A stretch of DNA of 64,000 bases from positions 418,924-482,923 of the forward strand of contig JABCZH010000002.1 in NCBI GenBank assembly GCA_013289795.1, written 5' to 3'. Of the stretch, positions 42,470 to 51,660 are shown one piece after another. A program made the position numbers and the translations under genes. The stretch is from Acidobacteriota bacterium (GTDB taxonomy: Bacteria > Acidobacteriota > Terriglobia > Terriglobales > Acidobacteriaceae). Under the pieces are notes generated by a model. The model saw only the letters and a program-made list of their open reading frames with translations, was not told the origin of the DNA and ran no database searches. The first letter of the stretch is position 1; each line of letters starts with the position of its first letter.

Positions 42470-43702
42470 CTACTGGCAATTGCTAGTCGCATTTCGCCCG
42501 GCGAGCCGCGCGTCGATCCAGGCCATCTGATCGCGGACGGAATCTCCTATCACCATGCCTGTTTGAGATTCGGGAAGTTTGTCGAACTGAACCCGGTCCC
42601 CTTGTTTGCACATACGATCAACCGTCGACTTGGACATCGCCGCCAGCCCGTCGGGATCTACCTCACCACTGATCACCAGGATCGGGCCATACGCAGGCTT
42701 CTGCCCGAGCACGTTCCTGCCCAGGAATTTCACGACAAACTCATTCTTCTGCCAATTCTCCTTCACCATTTCATTCGCTGAAACCGCCGGGCCGTTGTCC
42801 AGGCTGCTGCAAGTCTCATCGACCTGCTGATACGCCGCTAGCGCCTTCTCCGTCAGCATGTCGCGTAAATTGAAGTCTGGATACGCCGTCTTGACGGCAT
42901 AAGCCACAAACTCGAGCATCTGCGAGGATTTCTGGTTGCTCCGCCGCTCGTAGATATCTTTCAAATCGGCCATGCCGGAAATCGCGATGCTACCCAGAAA
43001 GTTCGAATCGCGAATTGCCCCCTCCATCTCCGCAACTCCAACCGCAACATTGCCTCCGAGAGAAGGCCCCATGGCAACCCATTTTGATCCCAGCTGCGGA
43101 ATGGCTGCATGCGCCGCAGCAATCGAATAAATGACATCGCTCGCATCGGAGGACACATCCAGCACCGCACTTCGGGAATCGGTCCCCAATCCGGTGTAAT
43201 CGGCCGCAACCACGGCGTAACCAAGGTTGAGGTACATGGAAAGAAACGGTCCGTAATACAGATTTCTCAGGAGCGACGGAGCGCACTGCCGAGCCGCGCC
43301 GGTGAAACCGTGCGCCCAGGCAATGACCGGCCAGCCTCTCGCAGGCGGCCTTCCCTCCGGCTCCAGAACCACGCCTGATGCCGCGACATCCTGCCCGCTG
43401 GCAGAACGGGAATGATAGAGAATGCGGAACGCAGAAAAATCAGCCGACAAGTAATATTCGTCAATCGGCTCCGAGCGGATCAATTCGCCCGCTTTGCCCG
43501 CAGGCAAAGGTTTGGGAGTGTCATAGAACGTCGTCAGCGGCAACTGGCGGCGACTACCGGAGAGGTGTGTGGAGGCCGCCGTTTGACCGCGGGCAACAAT
43601 CCAGGCAGCTCCAAATGGCATCACAGCGAAAAGACAGACTACAACGGTCGCAACAAATGTCGTAAACTGGCCACCGCTCCGCAGGGATGGTCGAGAATGC
43701 AT
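42470..43702 (-). CDS. Exported alpha/beta-hydrolase (secretory-lipase-like)
   Basis: 410 residues with an N-terminal membrane/signal segment (about residues 13-35). The nucleophile elbow is GPSLGGN (GxSxGG) and the oxyanion side VIAWAHGFTGAA; an Asp in VISGEVDPDG and later His complete the fold by order. Members hydrolyse ester bonds of lipids or acyl peptides. It is divergent from the next gene; the intervening ~100 bases must hold both promoters. Confidence 0.82.
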   Translation of the reverse strand: MHSRPSLRSGGQFTTFVATVVVCLFAVMPFGAAWIVARGQTAASTHLSGSRRQLPLTTFYDTPKPLPAGKAGELIRSEPIDEYYLSADFSAFRILYHSRSASGQDVAASGVVLEPEGRPPARGWPVIAWAHGFTGAARQCAPSLLRNLYYGPFLSMYLNLGYAVVAADYTGLGTDSRSAVLDVSSDASDVIYSIAAAHAAIPQLGSKWVAMGPSLGGNVAVGVAEMEGAIRDSNFLGSIAISGMADLKDIYERRSNQKSSQMLEFVAYAVKTAYPDFNLRDMLTEKALAAYQQVDETCSSLDNGPAVSANEMVKENWQKNEFVVKFLGRNVLGQKPAYGPILVISGEVDPDGLAAMSKSTVDRMCKQGDRVQFDKLPESQTGMVIGDSVRDQMAWIDARLAGRNATSNCQ

Positions 43703-43808
43703 CCAATCGATTATGCCCTACTCAGTGCCTTGCCACTTGTCCGTTTCGCACATGGCAGATAACAGGTATGATTTTGTTTGCGCCCATCCCCGAAGCCGAG
43801 GTGTGTCG

Positions 43809-45230
43809 GTGAAATGCCTTCGCCCGATTCAGGCGGTTATCCTGATGTTTATCTGCTCTCCATGGCTTTGGGCGCAAACCCTCAGCACCAGGCCGGCAGA
43901 ATCCAGCCCCCCTTTTCCTAATTCAGTTCCGTTGCCAGCGCCTGCCAGTTCCATCCCCTTGACGGTCTCCGCCGGCACACCATTGAAGGTGGCCCTGGAC
44001 CAGGAGGTGCGCATCCGCAAGGTTGGGCAACCCGTTCACGGAAAGGTTGTGGAGCCGGTCTATTCCTTCGATAAGCTCGTCGTCCCTGCGGGCAGCGAAG
44101 TCAATGGCAAGGTCGCGGGCATAGACGGTGTCTCGAAATTGAATCGCACCGCGGCAGCGATGAACGCGAATTTTTCGCCGTTTCGGCAAGTGCACGTTGA
44201 GTTCGACGAATTGGTGCTCGCCAATGGCACCCACATCCCGCTGCAAACCGTCGTATCTCCTGCGTCTCAGGGCGTCCTACAGTTTGTCCCCGCAGACGTG
44301 AAACAGAATACTGGTGCGGACGCCGAATCTGGAAATATAGCCTCGCGTAAGATAAGCGAGGTGCGGCAGGAAGCCAGGCGCCAATGGGATGCGGCCATGA
44401 CCCAGCTCCATGCACCCGGAAAGATGCACCGGTTGCAGAGACTTGCCGTGGCCCAGCTTCCTTACCATCCGCAATATATGGATTCCGGCACCAGCTTCAA
44501 CGCAGATCTGCAGGTGCCCCTCGATTTCGGAACTGAAGTTTTGCAGGCTGGGACGCTCTCTGTTATCGGAAGTCCGCCGCCGTCCGGCAGCGTAGTGCAT
44601 GCGTTGTTGGTAACACCACTCAACTCGGCCACCACTAGGAAGGGCGAGCCGGTTGAGGCCGTCATCAGCCAACCCCTCGTCGTCTCCGACCGCTTGTTTC
44701 TTCCGCAAGGCAGCCACATGAAGGGCTCAGTATTGCAAGTGCAGCGCGCCCGCAGGTTGAATCGTAACGGGCAGCTCCGTATTGTGTTTCATCAGGTGGT
44801 TCCTCCGGATGGCATTGAACAGAAAGTAGAGGCCAGCCTGGAAGGCGTCGAAGTGGCAAAAGGCGAACACCTGACCCTGGACGCTGAAGGCGGTGCGCAG
44901 GTCACCACCCCGAGGACGCGATACTTGACCACTGCAATTGCGGTGGCCCTCGCCGCTTCTTCCATGTCGTCAGACCACGACCACGGCCTGCAATCAGGAA
45001 GTGAAGGAGACCCCGGCGGAGGAGCCGCCCGCGGAGCCTCTGGATTTGGGGTAATCGGCACGCTCGTCGGAGCGTTAGCGCACTCAAGAGTTGTCAGTGC
45101 GGGATTTGGCGCTTACGGGGCAGCCAAGTCGGTCTACTCCCATTTCCTGGCACGAGGACGCGACGTGGTTTATCCGAAAGACATGTCTATGGTGATTGGC
45201 CTGGGAACCCGCGACTCCAAGCCGAACTAA
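43809..45230 (+). CDS. Exported protein of unknown function with C-terminal Gly-rich segment
   Basis: GTG 43809 (GAGG 8 bases upstream) gives 473 residues starting VKCLRPIQAVILMFICSPWLWAQ, a good signal peptide; an ATG at 43713 in the same frame would place this in the middle. A repeated pattern (GTPLKVALDQEVRIRKVGQ / GEPVEAVISQPLVVSDRLF, each followed by VPAGSEVNGKV or LPQGSHMKGSV) suggests two related beta-domains. Near the end is a hydrophobic, Gly/Ser-rich stretch. I do not recognise the family; likely periplasmic or outer-membrane associated. Confidence 0.65.
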   Translation: MKCLRPIQAVILMFICSPWLWAQTLSTRPAESSPPFPNSVPLPAPASSIPLTVSAGTPLKVALDQEVRIRKVGQPVHGKVVEPVYSFDKLVVPAGSEVNGKVAGIDGVSKLNRTAAAMNANFSPFRQVHVEFDELVLANGTHIPLQTVVSPASQGVLQFVPADVKQNTGADAESGNIASRKISEVRQEARRQWDAAMTQLHAPGKMHRLQRLAVAQLPYHPQYMDSGTSFNADLQVPLDFGTEVLQAGTLSVIGSPPPSGSVVHALLVTPLNSATTRKGEPVEAVISQPLVVSDRLFLPQGSHMKGSVLQVQRARRLNRNGQLRIVFHQVVPPDGIEQKVEASLEGVEVAKGEHLTLDAEGGAQVTTPRTRYLTTAIAVALAASSMSSDHDHGLQSGSEGDPGGGAARGASGFGVIGTLVGALAHSRVVSAGFGAYGAAKSVYSHFLARGRDVVYPKDMSMVIGLGTRDSKPN

Positions 45231-45317
45231 TGCCCGCAAGATCTTTTGGAGAGAACAAGAGCTAAGTTCAACCCCCGGATGACCGTCGGCCCGTGTGCGA
45301 CGGCGTAGAGCCAAGCA

Positions 45318-45404
45318 TGGTGCCGGGAGGGGGACTTGAACCCCCAAGGGCCGAAGCCCGGCGGATTTTGAGTCCGCTGCGTCTGCCAATTCCGCCATCC
45401 CGGC
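45318..45404 (-). tRNA. tRNA-Leu (anticodon CAA)
   Basis: An 87-base tRNA with encoded CCA. Acceptor arms GCCGGGA / TCCCGGC, D-loop ATTGGCAGAC, anticodon stem GCGGA/TCCGC around loop CTCAAAA (anticodon CAA, reads UUG), a variable arm with GCTTCGGC-type stem (class II) and T-loop GTTCAAGTC. The 374-base gap 45231-45604 contains nothing else I can name. Confidence 0.93.
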
Positions 45405-45604
45405 CAACACGAGAAGCTGCGGAGAAATCAAGCGTACTTGATTGATCTGGGTCTTTGCAACTTACCTCCCCGCTCGGTCACGATGACCGAAGGAGACCAA
45501 AAAACCGCGCCTGAGTCCCGGCGCCTGAAACTTGATGTCGAGGAAAACTCTCCAGTACGATGGTTGCCCATAGCTTCTTCTGACGAACCCAGTCCAAGGT
45601 GAAA

Positions 45605-47677
45605 ATGCCCAAACACTCGCTCTGCCCGTTGTTGCTCTTAGCTGTATCGCTGGCGGCCGCTCAAACGCCGTCGTCGCAGCCGTCATCTGGGCCGACATTA
45701 CCCTACAGCCCCAGCCTCGACCTGTCATCGATGGACAAGTCCATCGACCCGTGCGTCGATCTCTACCACCATTCCTGCGGTGGATGGCAGAGGAAAAATC
45801 CGATCCCGCCCGATCAGACTTCATGGTCGGTTTACGGCAAGCTCTATCAGGACAACCTGACTTTCCTCCGCGACATGCTGGAACAAGCAGCGCAGCCGAA
45901 TGAGCAACGCAACGCCGTGACCCAGAAGACCGGCGATTTCTACGCCGCTTGTATGGACGAAGCCGCAGTAAACAAACAGGGCTTCTCGCCCATTCAGCCA
46001 GAACTCGACGCCATCGGTCAGCTCAGGTCGGCAAAGGAACTCGCACCGCTGGTGGCGCGGTTGCAAGTGACCTACTTCCGCTATTCCTATACCAGTTCCA
46101 TGCTCTTTGCAGCTGGCTCAACCCAGGATCCAGACGACTCCGAGCAGGTGATCGCCGACGTCGATCAAGGGGGCCTCGGCATGCCGGATCGTGACTACTA
46201 CACCAAAGACGACGCCAAAACCAAGGAAACGCGCGAACACTACCTTCACCACATGCAGAGAGTTTTCGAGTTGATTGGCGACAGCCCGGCCGTTGCCGCG
46301 ACCAACGCCGCCACCGTCATGCGCCTGGAAACTGCCATGGCCAAGGCCTCACTTACTCGCAAGGAGCGCCGCGACCCGCACAAGTTGGTGCACAAAATGA
46401 AGCTCGCCGATCTCATCCGGCTGGCGCCGAACTTTGATTGGCCCGCTTTCTACCGCGAAGCCGAATACCCGCAGTTTCCCATTCTCAACGTAGACGCGCC
46501 CGAGTTCATCAAAGAACTGAACGCGCTCTTGTCCTCTGAACCGGTCGACAGTTGGAAAACCTATTTGCGTTTCCATGTGGCCGACACATCCTCGCCATAT
46601 CTTTCTTCGAAGTTCGTGGACGAAAACTTCGAGTTCTACCGCAAGTACCTGCGGGGCGCGAAAGAGCAGCAGCCGCGCTGGAAACGCTGCGTGCAGTACG
46701 TCAACTATGGCCTGGGAGAGGCGCTGGGGCAGGTCTATGTGGCCAAAGCCTTCTCTCCTGAACTCAAAAAGAGCACGCTCGATATGGTGCAAGGCATCGA
46801 AGACGCGATGGGACAACGCATCCGGGCGCTCGGATGGATGAGCCCTGAAACCAAGCAGCAGGCGCTGGTCAAGCTGGCCGGTATTCGCAACAAGATCGGT
46901 TATCCCGACAAGTGGCGCGACTACAGCTCGGTAAAGATCGTGCGCGACGATTTCGCCGGCAACGTCGAGCGGGCACATCAGTTCGAGGGCCGCCGCGACA
47001 TCAACAAAATCGGCAAACCTGTTGACCACGGCGAATGGGACATTACCGCTCCCACGGTTGACGCTTACTACAATCCGCAGATGAACGACATCAACTTCCC
47101 TGCCGGCGTGCTGCAGCCGCCGCTCTATGACCCGAAAATGGACGACGCTCCCAACTATGGCGACACCGGCGGCACCGTTGGCCACGAACTCACACACGGC
47201 TTCGACGACGAAGGCAGTCAGTTCGATGCCAGGGGAAATCTGAAAGATTGGTGGACCAAGGCAGACCGCGAGGAATTCGACATCCGCACCAAGTGCGTGG
47301 ACGATCAATATTCAGCCTATGTTTCGGTCGAGGATGTTCACGTCGATGGCAAGCTGACACTCGGTGAAAACGTCGCCGATCTCGGCGGCGAGATTCTGGC
47401 ATACATGGCCTGGAAAGCTGCCACCAAGAACAGAGACCTTCAGCCCATCGACGGCCTCACCCCGGAGCAACGTTTCTTCATCGGATTCGCTCAGTGGGAT
47501 TGCGCCAACGAACGTCCCGAGGATATGCGCGTGCGCGCCATGACCGATCCGCACTCACCGGCACGCTATCGCATTAACGGAGTCGTCGTGAATATGCCCG
47601 AATTCGCGCAGGCATTTTCCTGCAAATCGGACCAGCCCATGGTGAAACCTGCAGCCAATGTGTGCAGAATTTGGTAG
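45605..47677 (+). CDS. M13-family zinc metallopeptidase (neprilysin/PepO-like)
   Basis: ATG 45605 with AAGGTG upstream gives 690 residues with a signal peptide (ending AAAQT). An N-terminal cap of about 400 residues precedes the catalytic domain with VGHELTHGFDDEG (H527, E528, H531), E588 in ENVADLGG and the substrate strand VDAYYNPQMNDINFPAG. The zinc site is complete. It cleaves peptides outside the cytoplasm. Family members usually have about 670-700 residues, so it is full length. A GTG two codons upstream is possible. Confidence 0.95.
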   Translation: MPKHSLCPLLLLAVSLAAAQTPSSQPSSGPTLPYSPSLDLSSMDKSIDPCVDLYHHSCGGWQRKNPIPPDQTSWSVYGKLYQDNLTFLRDMLEQAAQPNEQRNAVTQKTGDFYAACMDEAAVNKQGFSPIQPELDAIGQLRSAKELAPLVARLQVTYFRYSYTSSMLFAAGSTQDPDDSEQVIADVDQGGLGMPDRDYYTKDDAKTKETREHYLHHMQRVFELIGDSPAVAATNAATVMRLETAMAKASLTRKERRDPHKLVHKMKLADLIRLAPNFDWPAFYREAEYPQFPILNVDAPEFIKELNALLSSEPVDSWKTYLRFHVADTSSPYLSSKFVDENFEFYRKYLRGAKEQQPRWKRCVQYVNYGLGEALGQVYVAKAFSPELKKSTLDMVQGIEDAMGQRIRALGWMSPETKQQALVKLAGIRNKIGYPDKWRDYSSVKIVRDDFAGNVERAHQFEGRRDINKIGKPVDHGEWDITAPTVDAYYNPQMNDINFPAGVLQPPLYDPKMDDAPNYGDTGGTVGHELTHGFDDEGSQFDARGNLKDWWTKADREEFDIRTKCVDDQYSAYVSVEDVHVDGKLTLGENVADLGGEILAYMAWKAATKNRDLQPIDGLTPEQRFFIGFAQWDCANERPEDMRVRAMTDPHSPARYRINGVVVNMPEFAQAFSCKSDQPMVKPAANVCRIW

Positions 47678-47682
47678 GAGAG

Positions 47683-49074
47683 CTACGCCACCACAGGCTT
47701 CTCGCGTTCGACGGGCAAATCCGCCAGCAACCATGCGTCAAATCCGCCGACCACATTGGTGACGTTGCGAAACCCAGCGCGTTGTAGCAGGCTGCACGCA
47801 ATCATGCTGCGATAACCGCTCTTGCAATGCACCGCCACCGGCGCATCGTGGTCGATCTCCGGCGCAGCAACCTTGAAATTATCCAGCGGCCACCACGCCG
47901 CTTCCTCGAGGTGCCCCGCCTGCCATTCCGGCTCGCGCCGAACATCGAGTACACGTGATTGGTCGGCGTGTAAGCGTCGCCGAAGATCCTGCACCGAAAT
48001 CTGTGGCGTCTCCGCAAGCGTGAACCCTGCCTGCTTCCAGTCGGCAATGCCGTCCTTCAAATATCCGCGAGCATCTTCGATTCCCACGCGAGCCAGCCGC
48101 AGCCGCGCCTCGGACAACTGTTCCGGCGATTCTGCAATCAGCACCGGTCGCGCCGACAATCCCAGCACCGTGCCTGCCCAGGTAGCAAACTGACCGGAAA
48201 GGCCGATGTTGATCGACCCCGGGACATGGCCCGCGGCAAACTGCTCACCAGTGCGGACATCGAGTGCAATTACGCCATCATCGAGCAGTGCCTTCAATTC
48301 GGCCGCCGAAATTGGCTTCAACGCCGGCAGTTCCGAGAGCGACGAAGCCCCCGCACGATTGATCTCCGCGTCCTGCAAGAAATATTCCGGACGCGCCGGC
48401 AAATTCTCCGTCAATTGCCGAACGAACTCTTCCCTGCTCGTGATCTGCAACGCGTAGTTGGTCAGCCGCTCGGTTCCGATGGTTGATGAACGCTCAGCCC
48501 GCATGTTTCGTCCACAAAGCGAACCGGCACCGTGCGCCGGATACACCAGCACATCATCCGACAGTTTCAGCAACTTGTTATGCAGGCTGTTGTAAAGCAA
48601 CCCTGCCAGTTGCTGCGGCGTGTGCATCTTCGAAAGATCGGGACGGCCGACATCACCTAGGAACAACGTATCGCCGGTCAGCACTGCCCACGGCTTGAGA
48701 GATTTCTCCTCGTCGGTGATCACCAGACAGACACTCTCCGGCGTATGTCCGGGAGTTTCCAGCACCGAGATTCGCGCCTTGCCCACCCGTATCTCAAATC
48801 CATCTCGCACGCCGACGTGGGGGAACGCCGCGCCGGCACTCGCGCCCATATAGATGCTTGCACCGGTGCGCACCCCCAGCTCTTTATGCCCAGAAACGAA
48901 GTCGGCGTGAAGGTGAGTTTCAAAAATGTGGCGAATCTTTGCCTGCTGATCCTCGGCAGCCTTCAGATAAATCTCCACATCCCGCTGAGGATCGACGACG
49001 ACCGCCTCGCCCTCGGACGCCAGCATGTAAGAGGCGTGCGCCAGACATCCCAGGTAGAACTGTTCGAAAAACAT
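47683..49074 (-). CDS. MBL-fold hydrolase with two rhodanese domains
   Basis: From ATG 49074 it has 463 residues. The MBL domain (residues 1-about 250) has [22 protein letters not shown] and [10 protein letters not shown], like ETHE1-type persulfide dioxygenases, where DF replaces the usual DH. Rhodanese 1 ([19 protein letters not shown]) has no Cys in its loop (VLIAESPEQ) and so is inactive; rhodanese 2 has VHCKSGYRS with an active-site Cys. It likely handles glutathione persulfide or bacillithiol persulfide. The zinc-ribbon gene is divergent. Upstream in-frame codons are open but unlikely. Confidence 0.88.
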   Translation of the reverse strand: MFFEQFYLGCLAHASYMLASEGEAVVVDPQRDVEIYLKAAEDQQAKIRHIFETHLHADFVSGHKELGVRTGASIYMGASAGAAFPHVGVRDGFEIRVGKARISVLETPGHTPESVCLVITDEEKSLKPWAVLTGDTLFLGDVGRPDLSKMHTPQQLAGLLYNSLHNKLLKLSDDVLVYPAHGAGSLCGRNMRAERSSTIGTERLTNYALQITSREEFVRQLTENLPARPEYFLQDAEINRAGASSLSELPALKPISAAELKALLDDGVIALDVRTGEQFAAGHVPGSINIGLSGQFATWAGTVLGLSARPVLIAESPEQLSEARLRLARVGIEDARGYLKDGIADWKQAGFTLAETPQISVQDLRRRLHADQSRVLDVRREPEWQAGHLEEAAWWPLDNFKVAAPEIDHDAPVAVHCKSGYRSMIACSLLQRAGFRNVTNVVGGFDAWLLADLPVEREKPVVA

Positions 49075-49174
49075 AGTCGTTGTCCCCGGCAATACGCATT
49101 CTAGCCCACCGTGGCAAATATCGGTGTCCGAATTGTCATTGCTTCTCAACCATCCCAGTGGTAGTTTTTCGCTT

Positions 49175-49354
49175 ATGAGTGAGCCTCGCCCCCCGGCAGC
49201 AACTGCCCAGGCCTTACCAGAAACTCTGAAGCTCTCGGCTACTCTGACCGCTTCCAGCTTCTGCCCCAACTGTTCCGCGCAACTCAAAGAGCATCGCTGC
49301 AAGCTGAGCTGTCCACGCTGCGGCTTCTACCTAAGCTGTTCGGATTTCTACTAA
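49175..49354 (+). CDS. Small zinc-ribbon protein
   Basis: ATG 49175 gives 59 residues: an N-terminal Pro/Ala tail, then [20 protein letters not shown] and CSDFY at the end, with four or more Cys for one zinc ribbon. There is no ribosome-binding site (GGTAGTTTTTCGCTT precedes it); TTGCTT and TAGTTT 17 bases apart might make a leaderless mRNA. It is divergent from the MBL-rhodanese gene. Function unknown; perhaps a zinc storage or nucleic-acid-binding protein. Confidence 0.65.
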   Translation: MSEPRPPAATAQALPETLKLSATLTASSFCPNCSAQLKEHRCKLSCPRCGFYLSCSDFY

Positions 49355-49358
49355 AAAC

Positions 49359-49458
49359 CAGCACTTGGCATTTAGCACTGGGCATTTGGCTCCTCTAGTT
49401 CGGGGGCCCTTAACGAACGCCGCATGGCTAAATGCTAACTGCTGGTGCTGACTGCTGC
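49359..49458. repeat. 'CATTTAGCACTTGGC' word-repeat element
   Basis: Starting 4 bases after the zinc-ribbon stop, the left block (about 49359-49390) repeats variants of GCACTTGGCATTTA; the right block (about 49423-49458) holds reverse-complement words (GCTAAATGCTAACTGC). A GTTCG/CGAAC pair lies in the middle. No T-tract. Confidence 0.55.
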
Positions 49459-49528
49459 TCTCCTGACACATCCACCACTTCCATCTACAATAGATGGGTC
49501 ATAAAACTTCACAAAATAGGAGATACGA

Positions 49529-49954
49529 ATGCAACGCAAAGCCAGTGCGATCTGGAAGGGCGGGCTCAAGGACGGCAAGGGATCAGTTTCCTCCGCCAGC
49601 GGCGTGTTGACCAACACTCCCTATTCCTTTACCACACGTTTTGAAAACACCCCCGGAACCAACCCCGAGGAACTGATTGCGGCGGCGCATGCGGCCTGCT
49701 TCTCCATGGCGCTGTCGGTGCAGCTAGGCACCGCGAATCTTACGGCCTCGAGCATCGAGACCGCGGCCACGCTGACCATGGAAAAACTTGACTCAGGCTG
49801 GACCATCACCGCGGTTCATCTGGATGTCGTAGGCCACGTCCCCAACGCGGATCAGGCTGCGTTCCAGAAGGCCGCCGACAACGCCAAGAGCGGATGTCCG
49901 GTATCGAAGGTGCTCAAAGCCAACATCACCATGACCGCGAAATTGGAAGGCTAG
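49529..49954 (+). CDS. osmC: OsmC-family peroxiredoxin
   Basis: 141 residues with the two catalytic Cys of the OsmC/Ohr family: in AACFSMALS (about residue 56) and SGCPVSKVL (about residue 123), and the Arg in TTRFENTPG. It reduces organic hydroperoxides, resolved by lipoylated or thiol partners. AAATAGGAGA stands 10 bases before the ATG. It is monocistronic; the next gene is a tRNA. Confidence 0.92.
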   Translation: MQRKASAIWKGGLKDGKGSVSSASGVLTNTPYSFTTRFENTPGTNPEELIAAAHAACFSMALSVQLGTANLTASSIETAATLTMEKLDSGWTITAVHLDVVGHVPNADQAAFQKAADNAKSGCPVSKVLKANITMTAKLEG

Positions 49955-50036
49955 ACTTGGTAACAGCCCGCGGCAGCCTGTAGAATAGTAGTTCTTCCTG
50001 ACGGATGGCCCGCAAGGGCCGTCGCCCAATATTTTT

Positions 50037-50123
50037 GCCATCGTGGCGGAATTGGCAGACGCGCATGGTTCAGGTCCATGTACCCGCAAGGGTGTGGGGG
50101 TTCGAGTCCCTTCGATGGCACCA
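50037..50123 (+). tRNA. tRNA-Leu (anticodon CAG)
   Basis: 87 bases with encoded CCA. Acceptor GCCATCG / CGATGGC, D-loop ATTGGCAGAC, anticodon stem CATGG/CCATG with loop TTCAGGT (anticodon CAG, reads CUG), variable arm CCGCAAGGG-type and T-loop GTTCGAGTC. It lies 40 bases before trpC. Confidence 0.93.
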
Positions 50124-50139
50124 CTCATCTAACAATGAC

Positions 50140-50157
50140 CTCCCGAGCATTCGGGAG
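50140..50157 (+). promoter_or_regulatory. Hairpin covering the trpC ribosome-binding site
   Basis: CTCCCGA (50140-50146) and TCGGGAG (50151-50157) pair across loop GCAT. The right arm contains GGGAG, the trpC Shine-Dalgarno, five bases before ATG 50163, so the hairpin could control translation. Confidence 0.5.
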
Positions 50158-50162
50158 TCACT

Positions 50163-50957
50163 ATGCCCGCCAGCCTCGACCAGATTGTTGCTGCCACCCG
50201 CCGGAAAGTATCCGAAGCCCGGTGCTCGGCTGACTTGCGGGAACTTGAGAGGCAAGCTCAACAGTACATCCCGCGCGGCTTTCGGCAGGCGTTGGACGAA
50301 CGAAGCCACACCGGGCCGGCGGTCATCGCCGAACTGAAGAAAGCATCGCCTTCTCGTGGTCTCATTCGTGCTGATTTCAATCCTGCAAGTCTGGCCGCAG
50401 AACTCCAAGCGGCCGGGGCCGCGGCGCTTTCCATTCTCACCGATGCCGAGTTCTTTCAAGGCTCGTTGCAGAACCTGCAACTGGCATCGTCAGCGACCAA
50501 TCTTCCCTGCCTGAGAAAGGACTTCATCGTGGATGAATTCCAGTTACTGGAAGCTCGCGCCAGCCATGCCGATGCGATATTGCTGATTGTGGCGGCGTTG
50601 TCGCAAACCGAGCTGGGGACCCTGGCCAGGAAGGCGAGGCATAACAGCCTCGACGTGCTCTGTGAGGTACATGACGAGAAAGAACTGGAACGCGCAATCA
50701 ACACAGGATGTGACCTGATCGGCGTTAACAGCCGCGATTTGCGAACCTTCACCGTCGATCTGAATACAGCTTTTCGCCTGGCCACCCTGATGCCAAGAAA
50801 CGTCCTATCAGTCGCCGAAAGCGGCATCCAGAATGGAAAGGACATCGCGCGTCTCAGAGCAGCGGGCTACCAGGCATTTCTGATTGGTGAATCGCTGATG
50901 AAAGTGAAATCCCCGGGAGATGCCCTTTGTACTCTGCTCGCACAAGCTGGAAGCTAG
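50163..50957 (+). CDS. trpC: Indole-3-glycerol-phosphate synthase
   Basis: The 264-residue TIM barrel has AELKKASPSRGLIRADF, CLRKDFIVDEFQLLEARA, LCEVHDEKELERAI, GVNSRDLRTF and VAESGIQNGKDI, which hold the substrate CdRP and catalytic Lys and Glu residues. It makes indole-3-glycerol phosphate in tryptophan synthesis. It begins the trpCFBA-aroQ-tyrA run; trpE, trpG and trpD are not here. Its last codons and stop (TAG 50955-50957) lie in a word-repeat. The Shine-Dalgarno is in a hairpin. Confidence 0.97.
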   Translation: MPASLDQIVAATRRKVSEARCSADLRELERQAQQYIPRGFRQALDERSHTGPAVIAELKKASPSRGLIRADFNPASLAAELQAAGAAALSILTDAEFFQGSLQNLQLASSATNLPCLRKDFIVDEFQLLEARASHADAILLIVAALSQTELGTLARKARHNSLDVLCEVHDEKELERAINTGCDLIGVNSRDLRTFTVDLNTAFRLATLMPRNVLSVAESGIQNGKDIARLRAAGYQAFLIGESLMKVKSPGDALCTLLAQAGS

Positions 50958-50977
50958 GAGCTAAAAGCTAGAAGCTG
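50945..50977. repeat. 'AGCTAGAAGCT' word-repeat across the trpC stop
   Basis: Four to five tandem variants of AGCTGGAAGCT / AGCTAAAAGCT fill 50945-50977, taking in the final trpC codons and stop and ending 5 bases before the trpF start, where no Shine-Dalgarno is visible. Confidence 0.6.
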
Positions 50978-50982
50978 TTTCT

Positions 50983-51660
50983 ATGACTTGGGTAAAGATT
51001 TGCGGAATCACGAATCTGCAGGATGCGCTAACCGCAGCCGACGCTGGTGCAGACGCGCTGGGATTTGTGTTCTATGAAAAGAGTCCGAGACACGTCACGG
51101 CGGAAGCCGTGCGCGACATCGTTCGTCAATTGCCGCCAAAGATAGAGAAGGTCGGAGTCTTCGTGAACGAAACTCTCGACGAAATGGAGAGTGTCGCCGA
51201 GGCCGCAGGTCTGAGCGGGATCCAGTTGCACATAAAGTTTCCACATTCTCATTGGGGGGAAGGCGGCAAGCTAGGCTTCACCTCGTCCAAATACATCGTG
51301 CTGCGCGCGAACGAACTCCTGGATGACCGGGACAGACTCCAGAGTTTAGCCTGGTATCAGGACGTGAAGGAGAGTATCGCGGCGATCTTCCTCGACGCCG
51401 GCACCAATTCGCAGCCGGGAGGAACCGGCAAGACTTTCGACTGGCATAGAGCCGTTTCTCTGGCCCACGCACTTCAGCAAGACTTCCGCGTGGTCGTCGC
51501 CGGCGGCCTCACCCTGACAAACGTCTCTGAAGCCATGCGTATACTGAAACCCTGGGGAGTGGATGTGTCCTCCGGCGTAGAAGCGCGTCCAGGCAAGAAA
51601 GATGCGGATAAAGTCCGCGCCTTCATAGCTGCCGTGCGACACGCCGACCAGGAAGCGTAA
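50983..51660 (+). CDS. trpF: Phosphoribosylanthranilate isomerase
   Basis: 225 residues with [28 protein letters not shown] (catalytic Cys in KICG), KVGVFVN, GIQLH and [19 protein letters not shown] (Asp), VVAGGLT and DVSSGVE. It is a TIM barrel converting PRA to CdRP. No ribosome-binding site is clear; a repeat stands at its place. The stop overlaps the trpB start (TAATG). Confidence 0.96.
   Translation: MTWVKICGITNLQDALTAADAGADALGFVFYEKSPRHVTAEAVRDIVRQLPPKIEKVGVFVNETLDEMESVAEAAGLSGIQLHIKFPHSHWGEGGKLGFTSSKYIVLRANELLDDRDRLQSLAWYQDVKESIAAIFLDAGTNSQPGGTGKTFDWHRAVSLAHALQQDFRVVVAGGLTLTNVSEAMRILKPWGVDVSSGVEARPGKKDADKVRAFIAAVRHADQEA

Noticed and set aside
45084..45431. 115-codon frame containing the motif GMAELADAADSKSAG
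   Set aside because: This is the translation of the tRNA-Leu gene, a known spurious protein type.
47683..49074. Loss of the MBL metal ligand (THLHADF instead of HADH)
   Set aside because: DF at this position is usual in rhodanese-fused persulfide dioxygenase relatives, so it is not an anomaly.
50005..50337. 110-codon frame containing WRNWQTRMVQ
   Set aside because: It is a translation of tRNA-Leu(CAG) and overlaps trpC in the wrong frame.
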